Counted from the first letter of the stretch, positions 45,870 through 54,916 are shown. The stretch: 64,000 nucleotides of DNA from Streptomyces katrae (GCF_000717655.1 NZ_JNZY01000014.1:62001-126000); one strand, 5' to 3'. Program-made: numbers and translations. The notes: a model not told the origin generated them from the letters alone.

Positions 45870-46092
45870 GTTGTTCCCCTTGTTCCCCATGAGGAGCGTC
45901 TGGCCTTCCAGTTGATAGCGGCTGCTGTCAGGTCGGCGAGGTGGGTGTGTGGGTGGAGGCCCCATCGTAGTGCCGCAAGTATGAACACCGCGCGACGGGA
46001 CTCCGGCAATCCCGCCGGAACGGAAACCCGCCCCCTTAGTGGTGACGACGTGTCCTGCCCATGCGTTCCCGCAACTGCCCGGCAATACCGAA

Positions 46093-46119
46093 GGGCGACC
46101 GAAATTACTTCGGTCGCCC
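46093..46119 (-). terminator. Terminator after ndk
   Basis: A perfect 11-bp stem GGGCGACCGAA/TTCGGTCGCCC with a 5-nt loop lies 44 nt past the ndk stop. It isolates ndk from the mreB promoter region (45870-46092), where nothing else is evident. Confidence 0.75.
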
Positions 46120-46162
46120 CAGGTCATGAGCGCTATTCGGCTGATGTTACGTCAGGAAGGAC

Positions 46163-46576
46163 TCATCCGAGGGCGGGGAAGAACAGCTTCAGCTCGCGCT
46201 CGGCGGACTCCTCGGAGTCCGAGGCGTGGATGAGGTTCTCCCGGGTGATGGTGCCGAAGTCCCCCCGGATGGAGCCGGGCGCCGCGGCGATCGGGTCGGT
46301 GGGTCCGGCCAGCTGGCGGACACCCTCGATCACGCGTTCCCCTTCCACCACGAGGACCACGACCGGGCCGCTCGCCATGAAGCCCATGAGGGGCTCGTAG
46401 AACGGGCGACCCACGTGCTCGGCGTAGTGCTGCTCCAGGATGCTCCGGTCGAGCGTACGCAGCTCCAGCGCCGGGATGCTCCAGCCGGCCTTGCGCTCGA
46501 TGCGGCCGATGATCTCGCCCACCAGGCCACGCCTGACCGCGTCCGGCTTGAGCAGGACGAGCGTGCGCTGGGTCAT
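46163..46576 (-). CDS. ndk: Nucleoside diphosphate kinase
   Basis: The enzyme transfers gamma-phosphate between nucleoside triphosphates and diphosphates through a phosphohistidine. The 137-residue length is normal. RTLVLLKPDAVRRGLVGEII opens the protein, and the catalytic His lies in NLIHASDSEESAERE near residue 117. It follows the DUF4233 and folC genes; gap 75 nt. Confidence 0.98.
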   Translation of the reverse strand: MTQRTLVLLKPDAVRRGLVGEIIGRIERKAGWSIPALELRTLDRSILEQHYAEHVGRPFYEPLMGFMASGPVVVLVVEGERVIEGVRQLAGPTDPIAAAPGSIRGDFGTITRENLIHASDSEESAERELKLFFPALG

Positions 46577-46651
46577 GTTGTAACTCCTTGCGGCAAACGG
46601 GTGCGGTTACCCGAGGCTACAGGGGCCGGGCACGGCGGCCGCACGGGCCCG

Positions 46652-46996
46652 TCAGGCCTGCGCCTCGCTCTGCGCGGCCCAGCGGGCCTTGATCGCATCG
46701 ATCTTGCCGCCGTAGTGCACCGAGCACCACCACAGCCCCGCGAACACCGCACCGAGGAAGAACATCATCGGGACGACGAACCCGCTCAGGATCAGGCCGA
46801 TCTGCAGGGCCCAGCCGATCTGCACCGCGCCCGGGCGCGACAGCATCCCGCAGAGCAGCACCGACAGCAGCATGGCGACCCCGCACACCGTCCAGACCGT
46901 GGCCTGGGTCAGATCCGGGTTCTTCATGGCGACCAGCCCCGCGAAACCGATCACGAAGAACTCGCCGATCAGCGTCGAAGCACACAGCGTGCGCAT
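46652..46996 (-). CDS. DUF4233 membrane protein
   Basis: This 114-residue protein has three or four membrane helices (STLIGEFFVIGFAGLVAM, ATVWTVCGVAMLLSVLLCGML, WALQIGLILSGFVVPMMFFLGAVFAGLWW) and an acidic/basic tail. It is known as DUF4233 in actinobacteria, where it regularly follows folC. Function is unknown. It starts 3 nt after the folC stop, so the two are translated from one mRNA. Confidence 0.88.
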   Translation of the reverse strand: MRTLCASTLIGEFFVIGFAGLVAMKNPDLTQATVWTVCGVAMLLSVLLCGMLSRPGAVQIGWALQIGLILSGFVVPMMFFLGAVFAGLWWCSVHYGGKIDAIKARWAAQSEAQA

Positions 46997-46999
46997 CCC

Positions 47000-48529
47000 T
47001 CAGCCCCTCTTCAGCAGCAGGCGGGCCTCGCCCACCGTGATCACGGAACCGGTCACCAGGACCCCGGCCCCTCCGTATTCGGCCTCTTCCTCCGCGAGGG
47101 TGATCGCCGCCTCCAGGGCGTCGTCCAGCCGCGGCTCCACCTGCACCCGGTCCGGCCCGAAGACCTCGACCGCGACCGCCGCCAGCTCGTCCGCGGACAT
47201 CGCCCGGTGGCTGGAGTTCTCCGTGACGACGACCTCCGCGAAGATCGGCTCGAAGGCCTCCAGGACCCCCTTGACGTCCTTGCCGCCGCTCGCGGCCACG
47301 ACGCCGATCAGCCGGCTGAAGCCGAAGGCCTCGGTCACCGCTTCCGCCGTGACCTGCGCGCCCGCCGGGTTGTGCGCCGCGTCCAGGACCACCGTCGGGC
47401 TGCGCCGCACGACCTCCATCCGGCCCGGTGAGGTCACCGAGGCGAAGGCCCTGCGGACGGTCTCGAGGTCCAGCTCCCGCGACTGCTCCGCGCCGACGCC
47501 GAAGAAGGCCTCGACCGCCGCCAGCGCGACCGCCGCGTTGTGCGCCATGTGCGCCCCGTACAGCGGCAGGAAGATGCCGTCGTACTCGCCGCCCACGCCG
47601 CGCAGCGTCAGCATCTGCCCGCCGACCGCCACCTCGCGCGCGACGACGCCGAACTCCATGCCCTCGCGGGCCACCGTCGCGTCTACCTCGACGGCCTTCT
47701 TCAGCAGCACCTGCGCCGCGTCCACCGGCTGCTGCGCCAGGATCACGGTGGCGTCCTGCTTGATGACGCCGCCCTTCTCCTGGGCGATCTCGCCGGGCGT
47801 GGCGCCGAGGCGGTCCGTGTGGTCCAGGCTGATCGGGGTGATCACCGCGACCGAGCCGTCGATCACGTTGGTCGCGTCCCAGGTGCCGCCCATCCCGACC
47901 TCGACGACGGCCGCGTCGACCGGGGCGTCCGCGAAGGCCGCGTACGCCATGCCGGTGAGCACCTCGAAGAAGGACAGCCGGAACTCCTCGGCGGCGTCGA
48001 CCATCTCCACGTACGGCTTGATGTCGTAGTACGTCTCGATGAAGCGCTCGGCGCTGATCGGCGCCCCGTCCAGGCTGATCCGCTCGGTGACCGACTGCAC
48101 GTGCGGGCTGGTGTAGCGGCCGGTGCGCAGCTCGAAGGCGTTCAGCAGGGCCTCGATCATGCGGGCGGTGCTGGTCTTGCCGTTGGTGCCGGTGACGTGG
48201 ATGGAGGGGTACGCGCGCTGCGGTTCGCCGAGGACGTCCATCAGCGCGGCGATCCGGGTGACGGAAGGCTCCAGCTTGGTCTCGCCCCAGCGGGTGGCGA
48301 GCTCCTGCTCCACCTCCTGCAGTGCCCTCGCCACCTCCGGGTCGAGGGGGCGCGCGGACACCTGGTCGCCCTGGGGCGGACCGGCCTGGGCACGCAGGGT
48401 GCGGCTGCCGGCCTCGATCACCGCCAGGTCGGGGTCGCGGTCGGACTCTTCGGCCACGATCCGTTCGAAGAGATCGGAGGTCTCGTCGCGGTCGTCGGGT
48501 CCGTTGCTCTGGGGCTGCTGCTCACTCAC
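47000..48529 (-). CDS. folC: Folylpolyglutamate synthase / dihydrofolate synthase
   Basis: FolC adds glutamate to dihydropteroate and folates. The protein has 509 residues; the first 75 form a charged extension typical of Streptomyces. The Mur-ligase P-loop HVTGTNGKTSTA is near residues 110-121, VEVGMGGTWDATNVID near 215, SLDHTDRLG near 240 and VLDAAHNPAGA near 387. It precedes the DUF4233 gene by 3 nt. The upstream neighbour is the accessory cassette, separated by 46 nt. Confidence 0.96.
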   Translation of the reverse strand: MSEQQPQSNGPDDRDETSDLFERIVAEESDRDPDLAVIEAGSRTLRAQAGPPQGDQVSARPLDPEVARALQEVEQELATRWGETKLEPSVTRIAALMDVLGEPQRAYPSIHVTGTNGKTSTARMIEALLNAFELRTGRYTSPHVQSVTERISLDGAPISAERFIETYYDIKPYVEMVDAAEEFRLSFFEVLTGMAYAAFADAPVDAAVVEVGMGGTWDATNVIDGSVAVITPISLDHTDRLGATPGEIAQEKGGVIKQDATVILAQQPVDAAQVLLKKAVEVDATVAREGMEFGVVAREVAVGGQMLTLRGVGGEYDGIFLPLYGAHMAHNAAVALAAVEAFFGVGAEQSRELDLETVRRAFASVTSPGRMEVVRRSPTVVLDAAHNPAGAQVTAEAVTEAFGFSRLIGVVAASGGKDVKGVLEAFEPIFAEVVVTENSSHRAMSADELAAVAVEVFGPDRVQVEPRLDDALEAAITLAEEEAEYGGAGVLVTGSVITVGEARLLLKRG

Positions 48530-48575
48530 GGGGCCAGTCTACGGACGGGGGGCCCGGGACCGCGGCCGTCCCCGG

Positions 48576-49736
48576 CTATCCGCGCGGGAAGGTGGCCACC
48601 ACCGTGTACGAGTCGTCCGTGCGCGTCGCCGTCAGGGTTCCGCCCAGGCTGCGCACGCGCTCGGACATGCTCGCAGTGCCCGAGCCGGCCGAGACGGGGG
48701 CGCGCGTCGGCGTACGGGCGGGCAGGCCGTTGCTGACCGCGATCCGCAGCTGCGGCCCGTCCGCCGCGATCGACACGTCGACGGTCTCCCCGCAGGCGTG
48801 CTTGGCCGCGTTGGTCAGGCACTCCTGCACCACCCGGTACACCGCGGCCTGCCGCAGCGGCGACAGCCCGTGCACCTGCGGATCCAGGGCCAGCCGTACG
48901 GGCGAACCGGCCCGCCCGCTCTCCTCCGCGAGGGCCGGCAGCCCGTCCACCCCCGGGGTCGCGGCCCGCGCCCTGCGCTGCACGATGATCTCGTTGAGCA
49001 CCAGATGGGCCCGGCGCGCGGTGTCGGCCAGCTCCTCGAAGTCCTTGGCGTGCGACGACTCGCGCGCCCGCACCGACAGCACCTCGGAGCGCACCGTCAG
49101 CAGCGTCAGCTCCCGGCCGACGAAGTCGTGGACGTCGCGGGCGACCGAGGTGCGCTCCTGCTGGACCGCCTGCAGGACGGCCGATTCGGCCCGCCGGGCG
49201 GCCGGCTCGCGCACCAGGTCGTGCCGGTAGGCGGCGATGCCGACGGCCGAGGCGAGCACCCCGATCGGCACGACCAGGCTGAGGAACGAACTGAGCGACC
49301 GGGCCTGCGGTTCGGGCCAGCCCGGGACGCTGAAGACGATCAGCGCGAAGGCGATGTACCCCAGGGTGGCGAGGACCGCGGGCCGGCGCCCCCGGTAGCG
49401 GCCGACCGAGTAGAGCGCGAACTGGATCAGCGTCAGCTCGTGCAGCCAGCCGATGAAGAGCAGCGCGGTGAGGTACGCGGCCCAGGGCGTCCGGCGGCGC
49501 ACCACCAGGCTCGAGCACCCGGCGGCGAGCACGGCGGCCGCCATCGGACCGCTGAGCGAGTTGTCGGCGGCGGCCAGGCCCGGCAAGTCCAGTGCCATCA
49601 GGGCGAGGCAGCTGAGTGCGGTGAGCACGTCAAGCGCCCGGGGAGACCCGGCCCAGCTCTCGGCGAACCGGCGGCCGGTGGCCGCGGCCCGGCGGAGCGC
49701 CGGGGCGACGGGCAGGACGTGCATGCCTTCCATCAT
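48576..49736 (-). CDS. NarL-type sensor histidine kinase, orphan
   Basis: The protein has 386 residues. The N-terminal half holds about five or six membrane helices (about 36-170) with short outside loops. The dimerisation/phosphoacceptor helix ERTSVARDVHDFVGRELTLL has the His near 203, followed by an HATPase_c domain (VVQECLTNAAKHACGE; GSGTASMSERVRSLGG). No response regulator is adjacent, so its partner is elsewhere. GTG 49718 with GGAAGG upstream is an alternative start. It lies downstream of the GH113-like gene (85 nt) and could sense the product or precursors of the cassette, but this is inference. Confidence 0.9.
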   Translation of the reverse strand: MMEGMHVLPVAPALRRAAATGRRFAESWAGSPRALDVLTALSCLALMALDLPGLAAADNSLSGPMAAAVLAAGCSSLVVRRRTPWAAYLTALLFIGWLHELTLIQFALYSVGRYRGRRPAVLATLGYIAFALIVFSVPGWPEPQARSLSSFLSLVVPIGVLASAVGIAAYRHDLVREPAARRAESAVLQAVQQERTSVARDVHDFVGRELTLLTVRSEVLSVRARESSHAKDFEELADTARRAHLVLNEIIVQRRARAATPGVDGLPALAEESGRAGSPVRLALDPQVHGLSPLRQAAVYRVVQECLTNAAKHACGETVDVSIAADGPQLRIAVSNGLPARTPTRAPVSAGSGTASMSERVRSLGGTLTATRTDDSYTVVATFPRG

Positions 49737-49820
49737 CCGTGCCCGCCGAGGGCGATCGGATCAGCCGATCGGTCCGAGAACGTGATGTCCGATACTCCGG
49801 ACAACTCGGGGCACAACCCA

Positions 49821-51059
49821 TCAGGGCGCGGGATCGGTGCCGGGACCCGCGTAGTCGGAGCCGAAGCAGGACCGGATCTCCCGCTCGGTGTCCGGGCGCC
49901 CTGCGAAGTTGAGCCGGGACTCCTCCTCCTTGGGGGCGGCCTTGGGGTCGGAGTCGAAGTAGACCGACCACCAGTAGACGCCCGCCATCTTCCGCTCCCG
50001 GACGACCTGGCAGACCGCCTTGTACCAATTGGCCTGCACCGCGGGGTTCAGCCTCCGCTTCGCGTAGAAGTCCCCGGGGGCGTGGAAGGCGCCGTCCATG
50101 GCGCTGATGCCCGCCTCGGCGAGCACGATCCGCGGCAGCGGGCCCTTGCTCTTCTTGTCGAGCCAGGTGCTCCAGCCGTCGACGAGCTGGTCGACGGGAG
50201 CGTCGTCGGCGACCTTCACGGGGAAGTAGGCGTCGACCCCGAGCCGCTTGACGGGCACGTCGATGTGGCCGCCCACGTAGTTGTCCCAGTTCGCGTCGTA
50301 GGACACCTCGCCCTTGAACCGCTTCCCGGCCGCAGCGATCAGGCCCTTCCAGCCCGGGTGGCCCTCCATCGAGTTCAGCTCGGTGCCGATCACGAACGTC
50401 GCCGCCTGCTGCCGCTGCGCCGCGTCGAGGTACGGGCCGAGCAGGGCCTCGTACGAATCGAACCAGGCCTCCTTGTCGGTCGGCTTGATGTTGCCGCGCC
50501 AGCCCTCCGGCGGGACGAGCGCCGCCTCGTCCAGCGTCGGGCGGACGGTGGTGCGCAGTCCGGCCTCGCGGAAGACCCGCAGCACCGTCTCGAGGTGCTC
50601 GGGCGTCGGGGTGTTCTTGCCGGCCGCGAGCTTCGTCGAGGTGCGGCCCTCCGTGTAGAAGGGGAAGGAGACGGCGACCGCATTGGCCTTCAGCCCGACG
50701 AGGTAGTCGGCCTGCTCGCGCGCCTTCTTCTCGACGTACGCGTCGCTGTGCTCCTTCTTGTCCTCCCAGAAGATCTGGACGCCCCACTCGGGCATCCCCG
50801 CCTTCCAGGGCTTGTCCACCTTCGGCGGGGGCCCGGCGGGCTCCGGCTGCCCGGCCGGTCCGCCGCCCCCGCCGGCGAGGACGGTGCCGTCGCCGTGCCC
50901 CTGGGCGGGGACGGAGTCGTGCAGGACCAGGATCGGCTTGGCGGAGCCGGACCTCCAGCGCAGGGGGTGGTCGCCGATCAGGAAGGGCAGGCCGAGGACC
51001 AGGGAGGTCACGGTCACAGGGAGGATCGCGAGCAGGGGGACCTTGGAACGCTTCGTCAC
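49821..51059 (-). CDS. Secreted or membrane-anchored GH113-like glycoside hydrolase
   Basis: The 412-residue protein starts at GTG 51059. An N-terminal hydrophobic segment (about 8-27, LLAILPVTVTSLVLGLPFL) is an uncleaved anchor or signal, followed by a Gly/Pro linker. The TIM-barrel has WGVQIFWEDKKEHSD, VSFPFYTEG, TVRPTLDE, the acid/base Glu in VIGTELNSMEG near 225 and a candidate nucleophile Glu in IVLAEAGIS near 311, then GVYWWSVYFDSD. This matches GH113, a family with beta-1,4-mannanases, but I assign the family by motif only. The gene is 17 nt after the processive GT2 gene, implying a shared polysaccharide pathway. Confidence 0.78.
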   Translation of the reverse strand: MTKRSKVPLLAILPVTVTSLVLGLPFLIGDHPLRWRSGSAKPILVLHDSVPAQGHGDGTVLAGGGGGPAGQPEPAGPPPKVDKPWKAGMPEWGVQIFWEDKKEHSDAYVEKKAREQADYLVGLKANAVAVSFPFYTEGRTSTKLAAGKNTPTPEHLETVLRVFREAGLRTTVRPTLDEAALVPPEGWRGNIKPTDKEAWFDSYEALLGPYLDAAQRQQAATFVIGTELNSMEGHPGWKGLIAAAGKRFKGEVSYDANWDNYVGGHIDVPVKRLGVDAYFPVKVADDAPVDQLVDGWSTWLDKKSKGPLPRIVLAEAGISAMDGAFHAPGDFYAKRRLNPAVQANWYKAVCQVVRERKMAGVYWWSVYFDSDPKAAPKEEESRLNFAGRPDTEREIRSCFGSDYAGPGTDPAP

Positions 51060-51076
51060 GAGGGGCTCTCGGTTTC

Positions 51077-52525
51077 TCAGGCGGGCTTGGCGATGACGAC
51101 GAACTTGTTCTCCTCGCGCTTGATGAACTTGATCAGCCCGCGCAGGCCGCCGAGTCCTTCCAGTACGGAGAACAGCGGGATGAGGCCGAGCACCGCGAAC
51201 GGCTCCCACCAACGGCGCTTGCCGTTCGCCGAGACCAGGGCGTTGAGCCGCAGCCCCTCCCAGTAGGTCCAGATGACGTACGCGAAGCTGAGCGACCACA
51301 TGATCACGACGGACTGGGTCACGGGCGAGGTGTTGAAATCGCCGATGAACCACGCCACGAGGAGCACGGTCGCGACGTGCTGGAGCGGGCCGAGGACCCA
51401 GCTGACCATGCACAGCATCAGGAACCAGCGGTACCTGAACGGCACCGTGCGGTTGAAGCAGAGCGCGACCAGCCCCCACGCCCAGCGCTCGCGCTGCTTG
51501 ATGAAGTCCCTGGTGGTGGCCGGGGAGGCGCCGTAGCAGCGGCCGTTGAACCAGTCGCTGCGGCCCGGGTACTTGCGGCAGAACGTCAGCGCCAGCTGGG
51601 CGTCCTCGACGATGGCCTTGGGGCCGAAGTCCCAGCCGATCGTCGCCTCGATGGAGGCGCGGAGCAGCAGCAGTTCGCCGTGCACGCCGGCGACGGGGGT
51701 GCCGAGACCGGTGAAGGCCCGGAAGCGGGCTATGTCGTCGGCGGGGCGGACCGCGTCGGCGAGCCAGGTGAAGCGGTTCACGGCGTTCTCGCGCGGGTAG
51801 GCGAGGATGCCCTGCGCCATGTGCTTGCCCTCATCGCCGGCCCGGCGCTGGCGGTTGACGAACTGGGCCATGGACGCGGCGGTGTCGGGGCCGACCCCGG
51901 TGTCGTCGTCCATGTGCAGCACCCAGACGTCGTCGAGGGCCTCGCCCTCGTCGATCCGCAGCTCGTGCGCGTAGTGGTTGGCGCGGGCCTTGAAGCGGGT
52001 CCCGTTCGCCGTCTCGTACACCTTGGGCACGGTGACCACGCGGATCAGGGGGTTCATCGCGGCCAGGTCGTCGATCCGCCCGGCCGCCTCGCAGCCCTCC
52101 TCCGTGAGCACGTCGACCCGCATGTACGGGAAGTACGGCGGGAGGTGCTCCACGTAGCTGAGGACCGACCGCTCCAGCGCCGGGTACGTGTCGTGGCGGC
52201 CGATGGTCGGCACGAGCACGATGAGGAAGTCCTCCTCCACCGGCGCCGGCGGGACCATCTCGTGCGCCTTGCGCAGGCGGCGGCGGATCAGCAGCACGCC
52301 CTGGAAGCCGACCATGACGCCGATGGCGGGCAGCGACCAGATCACCGACAGCGTCCAGCCCAGCGGGGTCGGGTTCGGCTCGAACACCCACAGGCCGAAG
52401 CTGACGAGGACCAGGAAGGGCAGCAGGAAGGCCAGCACGCTGGGCTTCCAGTCGGCATGGCGCTGCACCAGTTTCGCATCGCGACGGGATGTCGTCACGA
52501 CCTCTTGTAAGGGGGCGAGGGTCAT
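51077..52525 (-). CDS. Processive membrane GT2, beta-glycan synthase-like (QxxRW)
   Basis: This 482-residue polytopic GT2 has two N-terminal membrane helices (about 29-75), a cytoplasmic GT-A core with LVPTIGRHDTY, VHMDDDTGVG-type acidic motif (about 203-206) and an ED motif (GPKAIVEDAQL). The hallmark KQRERWAWG (QxxRW) near 340 is followed by at least three C-terminal helices. This arrangement is that of cellulose, mannan and hyaluronan synthases and the egghead-like group. The product is probably a beta-linked homopolymer extruded through the membrane. ATG 52525 has AAGGA upstream. The neighbouring hydrolases favour beta-mannan, but other sugars are possible. Confidence 0.88.
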   Translation of the reverse strand: MTLAPLQEVVTTSRRDAKLVQRHADWKPSVLAFLLPFLVLVSFGLWVFEPNPTPLGWTLSVIWSLPAIGVMVGFQGVLLIRRRLRKAHEMVPPAPVEEDFLIVLVPTIGRHDTYPALERSVLSYVEHLPPYFPYMRVDVLTEEGCEAAGRIDDLAAMNPLIRVVTVPKVYETANGTRFKARANHYAHELRIDEGEALDDVWVLHMDDDTGVGPDTAASMAQFVNRQRRAGDEGKHMAQGILAYPRENAVNRFTWLADAVRPADDIARFRAFTGLGTPVAGVHGELLLLRASIEATIGWDFGPKAIVEDAQLALTFCRKYPGRSDWFNGRCYGASPATTRDFIKQRERWAWGLVALCFNRTVPFRYRWFLMLCMVSWVLGPLQHVATVLLVAWFIGDFNTSPVTQSVVIMWSLSFAYVIWTYWEGLRLNALVSANGKRRWWEPFAVLGLIPLFSVLEGLGGLRGLIKFIKREENKFVVIAKPA

Positions 52526-52546
52526 GGGAAGGGTCCTTCGGGGTTC

Positions 52547-53347
52547 CTACTGCTGGTGCGGAGGGGACTGTTGGGGCTGCTGGGGCTGCTGGGGCCAGGC
52601 GGGCTGACCGCCGTACGGACCGGGCCCGTAACCGGGCTGCGGCTGCTGGGGCTGCGGCTGCTGGGGCTGCGGCTGGGCGTAGCCCGTCTGCGGCACCTGG
52701 GACCCGGGCTGCGCCGGGTAGGACGGCGCGGGCCCGAATCCGTGCTGCTGCTGGGGCGGTTGAGGCGCCTGCGGCACCTGCTGCTGAGGGAACTGCGGCT
52801 GCTGCACCTGCTGGGCGGCCGCGCGCTGGGCCTGCTCGTGGGCCTGCCGCGCCTCGTGGGCCTGCTGGGTCCAGGGGTTCACCGGTGGCTGCCAGGGCTC
52901 GTACGCGGCGAAGTCCCGCAGCAGCAGGACGATGAGGGCGCCGGTCACGAGAACGCCGACGGCGAAGGTCGCCAGCTTCAGCCCGCCCTGGAGGGTCGAG
53001 GTGAAGTAGTCGGTCTGCTTCTCGTCGAACAGCGCGCCCGTCAGGCTGCGCACCCGGTTGTAGCCCTCGATGGCGGCGCCGCCGATGATGATGCCGCGCC
53101 CGAGGGTGTTCCCCCGCAGGACGAGCAGGCCGCCCGCCACATAGACGACGCCCCAGTTGAGGTTGAACGTCTCGGCTGCTCCGGAGCCGTCGCCCATGCC
53201 GTAGTAGACGATGCCCTGCAGGAAGTCGACGACGCCGACCTGCCAGAAGCAGTTGTACAGGGCCCAGAGGAGCAGGACCCCTGCCCATCCCATGGCCACG
53301 AAGGCTGCCACGCGGTGGGCACGTGGCGTTAGCGCGCTCAACTTCAC
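52547..53347 (-). CDS. Three-helix membrane protein with Gln/Pro-rich tail
   Basis: I chose GTG 53347, which overlaps the GH26 stop by 4 nt (GTGA) and gives 266 residues. ATG 53383 is 12 codons earlier, but those codons use rare A/T-ending triplets while the GH26 frame is GC-rich, so the longer start is unlikely. Helices lie at about 11-34 (VAAFVAMGWAGVLLLWALYNCFW), 60-80 (WGVVYVAGGLLVLRG) and 120-145 (LATFAVGVLVTGALIVLLL). The C-terminal 110 residues are Gln/Pro-rich low complexity. No family is recognised; it is probably an accessory subunit of the GT2 synthase gene 22 nt downstream. Confidence 0.75.
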   Translation of the reverse strand: MKLSALTPRAHRVAAFVAMGWAGVLLLWALYNCFWQVGVVDFLQGIVYYGMGDGSGAAETFNLNWGVVYVAGGLLVLRGNTLGRGIIIGGAAIEGYNRVRSLTGALFDEKQTDYFTSTLQGGLKLATFAVGVLVTGALIVLLLRDFAAYEPWQPPVNPWTQQAHEARQAHEQAQRAAAQQVQQPQFPQQQVPQAPQPPQQQHGFGPAPSYPAQPGSQVPQTGYAQPQPQQPQPQQPQPGYGPGPYGGQPAWPQQPQQPQQSPPHQQ

Positions 53348-54759
53348 TCCTCTTCGGATGAACCGTCGTGCAAGGCGAGCCATTGCACTCCGGCGGGGCC
53401 CGATGCACGGCCGCCGGGGATCGTCTTGGGGTCGTTGTAGGTCTGCTGCACGTCCGCCGGGGAGTTCTTCGCCGTGAGCCCGTCGCCCCACACGGTCCAC
53501 AGCACCCACGGGGCCTTGTCGAGCGTCGTGCGCTGCGCCGCTCCCAGCGGCACGTGGAAGGACTCCGCGAGGATCCGCGGCTTGCCGTAGTCCTCGAGGC
53601 CGCGGTGCCACGTAGATGTCCAGGCGGCCGGGTCGAAGGGGTCGTCCGGCGTTCCGCTGTAGTCGTCGACGCCGACCACGTCCACGTACTCGCCGCCCGG
53701 GTAGAAGTCCCAGGGTTCGCTGCCGTGGACGCCGTCCCACGCCGTCGGGGCCCAGACGAAGATCAGGTTGTGCAGTCCCCGGGAGCCCACCAGGTAGTGG
53801 TAGAGCAACTCCCAGAGGGCCGTGTACTGCTGGGGCTTCAGGCCGGCCCACCAGAAGCTCTGCTCGCCGCCGAGCGAGTTCATCTCGTGGTACGGGCGCA
53901 GCAGTACGGGTACGCCGTGCGCGGCCAGGTAGCCGAGGTGGTCCGCGAGGAACGACAGGTCGAGCAGGAGCGCCGCGTGTTCGGGGGAACCGGGGGTGAG
54001 CACCCGGTCGATCCAGCCCGGGTCCTTCGCCGAGGGTGCGTTGCGGCGCAGGGTCTGGTCGTAGCTCTTGACCGGGCTGCCCGGCCACGGCTGGTGGAAC
54101 GACATCCCGACCAGGCCCGCGGGCGCTCCTCCGTTGGCCGGCAGCACGGTCTTGGTGCCGTTCCAGAGGCGTTCCGTGCCGGTCGGGTTGTACGAGCCGT
54201 CGTCCTTGCGGGGCAGCCCGTGCCAGACGCCCATGGCGAGGTCGACGACGTCGTTGGTGTAGGTCCAGAACTCGCGGCGTGCGGGCCAGGCGGCTCGCGA
54301 GTAGTCCCGCGCCTCGCCCACGCCCCAGCTCTCCTGCTGGTATCCGGGGCCCAGGTCCAGTTCGAGGAACGCCGGCAGCTTCCCGGTGATGTCCTGGGGC
54401 TTGCGGTAGTAGTAGCCGGGCGGTTTCGGACCGGTGTGGTCGCCGTACTCCGGGTTGTACCGCTCGTTGTGCACCTCGGCGTGCTGGCCGATGAGGGTGC
54501 CGCGGCGCCGGCCGGCCCGGGCGTCCGCCTCCAGCCCGGCCAGTAATCGGTAGACGGACCGGGCCGGTCCGGAGGCCTTGGGGTCCCGCGACAGCAGGTC
54601 CTTCTGGAGTCCGGCGGCGGGCGCGCGCGAGGTGCTCAAGGCCGCCACTCCGGCGAGGGCGCCGCCCGTGGCCGCGGTGGCCGCCGCCCCGAGGAGGAGA
54701 TTGCGGCGCTTCAGCTCGCGGCTCAAGGCCGGGCGGCCCGGCACGTCACGACCCCACAC
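53344..54759 (-). CDS. GH26-like hydrolase with Tat-type signal
   Basis: GTG 54759 follows a GAGGGGGG ribosome-binding site; GTG 54813 is an alternative longer start. The protein has 471 residues. KRRNLLLGAAATAATGGALAGVAAL forms a twin-arginine-like export signal within the first 50 residues. The catalytic region has IGQHAEVHNERYNPEYGDHTG, the acid/base Glu in LRPYHEMNS near 291 and the nucleophile Glu in ILAESFHVP near 398. This is the GH26 pattern, a family dominated by beta-1,4-mannanases. It is the first gene after valS in the putative cassette; a 20-nt tandem repeat and the valS terminator lie upstream. Confidence 0.85.
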   Translation of the reverse strand: MWGRDVPGRPALSRELKRRNLLLGAAATAATGGALAGVAALSTSRAPAAGLQKDLLSRDPKASGPARSVYRLLAGLEADARAGRRRGTLIGQHAEVHNERYNPEYGDHTGPKPPGYYYRKPQDITGKLPAFLELDLGPGYQQESWGVGEARDYSRAAWPARREFWTYTNDVVDLAMGVWHGLPRKDDGSYNPTGTERLWNGTKTVLPANGGAPAGLVGMSFHQPWPGSPVKSYDQTLRRNAPSAKDPGWIDRVLTPGSPEHAALLLDLSFLADHLGYLAAHGVPVLLRPYHEMNSLGGEQSFWWAGLKPQQYTALWELLYHYLVGSRGLHNLIFVWAPTAWDGVHGSEPWDFYPGGEYVDVVGVDDYSGTPDDPFDPAAWTSTWHRGLEDYGKPRILAESFHVPLGAAQRTTLDKAPWVLWTVWGDGLTAKNSPADVQQTYNDPKTIPGGRASGPAGVQWLALHDGSSEEE

Positions 54760-54846
54760 TCCGAGACCCCCCTCGGTCGACAGCCGGCCGACGATGGCCC
54801 CTGCCGAACGCACGGAACCCCTGGGGCCGTTGTCACCCTACGCGTC

Positions 54847-54874
54847 GGCCCCCGAGCGAGGTACTCGGGGGCCG
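54847..54874 (-). terminator. Terminator after valS
   Basis: CGGCCCCCGAG/CTCGGGGGCCG, an 11-bp stem with a loop of about 6 nt, lies 42 nt past the valS stop. It is between valS and the GH26 gene. Confidence 0.7.
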
Positions 54875-54876
54875 AA

Positions 54877-54916
54877 GGTTCACCGTATGTACGTGTGGTT
54901 CACCGTTTGTACGTGT
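54877..54916. repeat. Two tandem 20-nt repeats at the valS stop
   Basis: GGTTCACCGTATGTACGTGT is followed directly by the same 20 nt with one change (A to T at position 11). The second copy ends at the valS stop codon. They lie upstream of the GH26 cassette and could be tandem operators, or remnants of a duplication of the valS end. Confidence 0.6.

Noticed and set aside
53348..53383. ATG start 12 codons upstream for the Q-rich membrane protein
   Set aside because: Those codons end mostly in A or T, unlike the rest of the gene, while the overlapping GH26 frame shows normal bias there.
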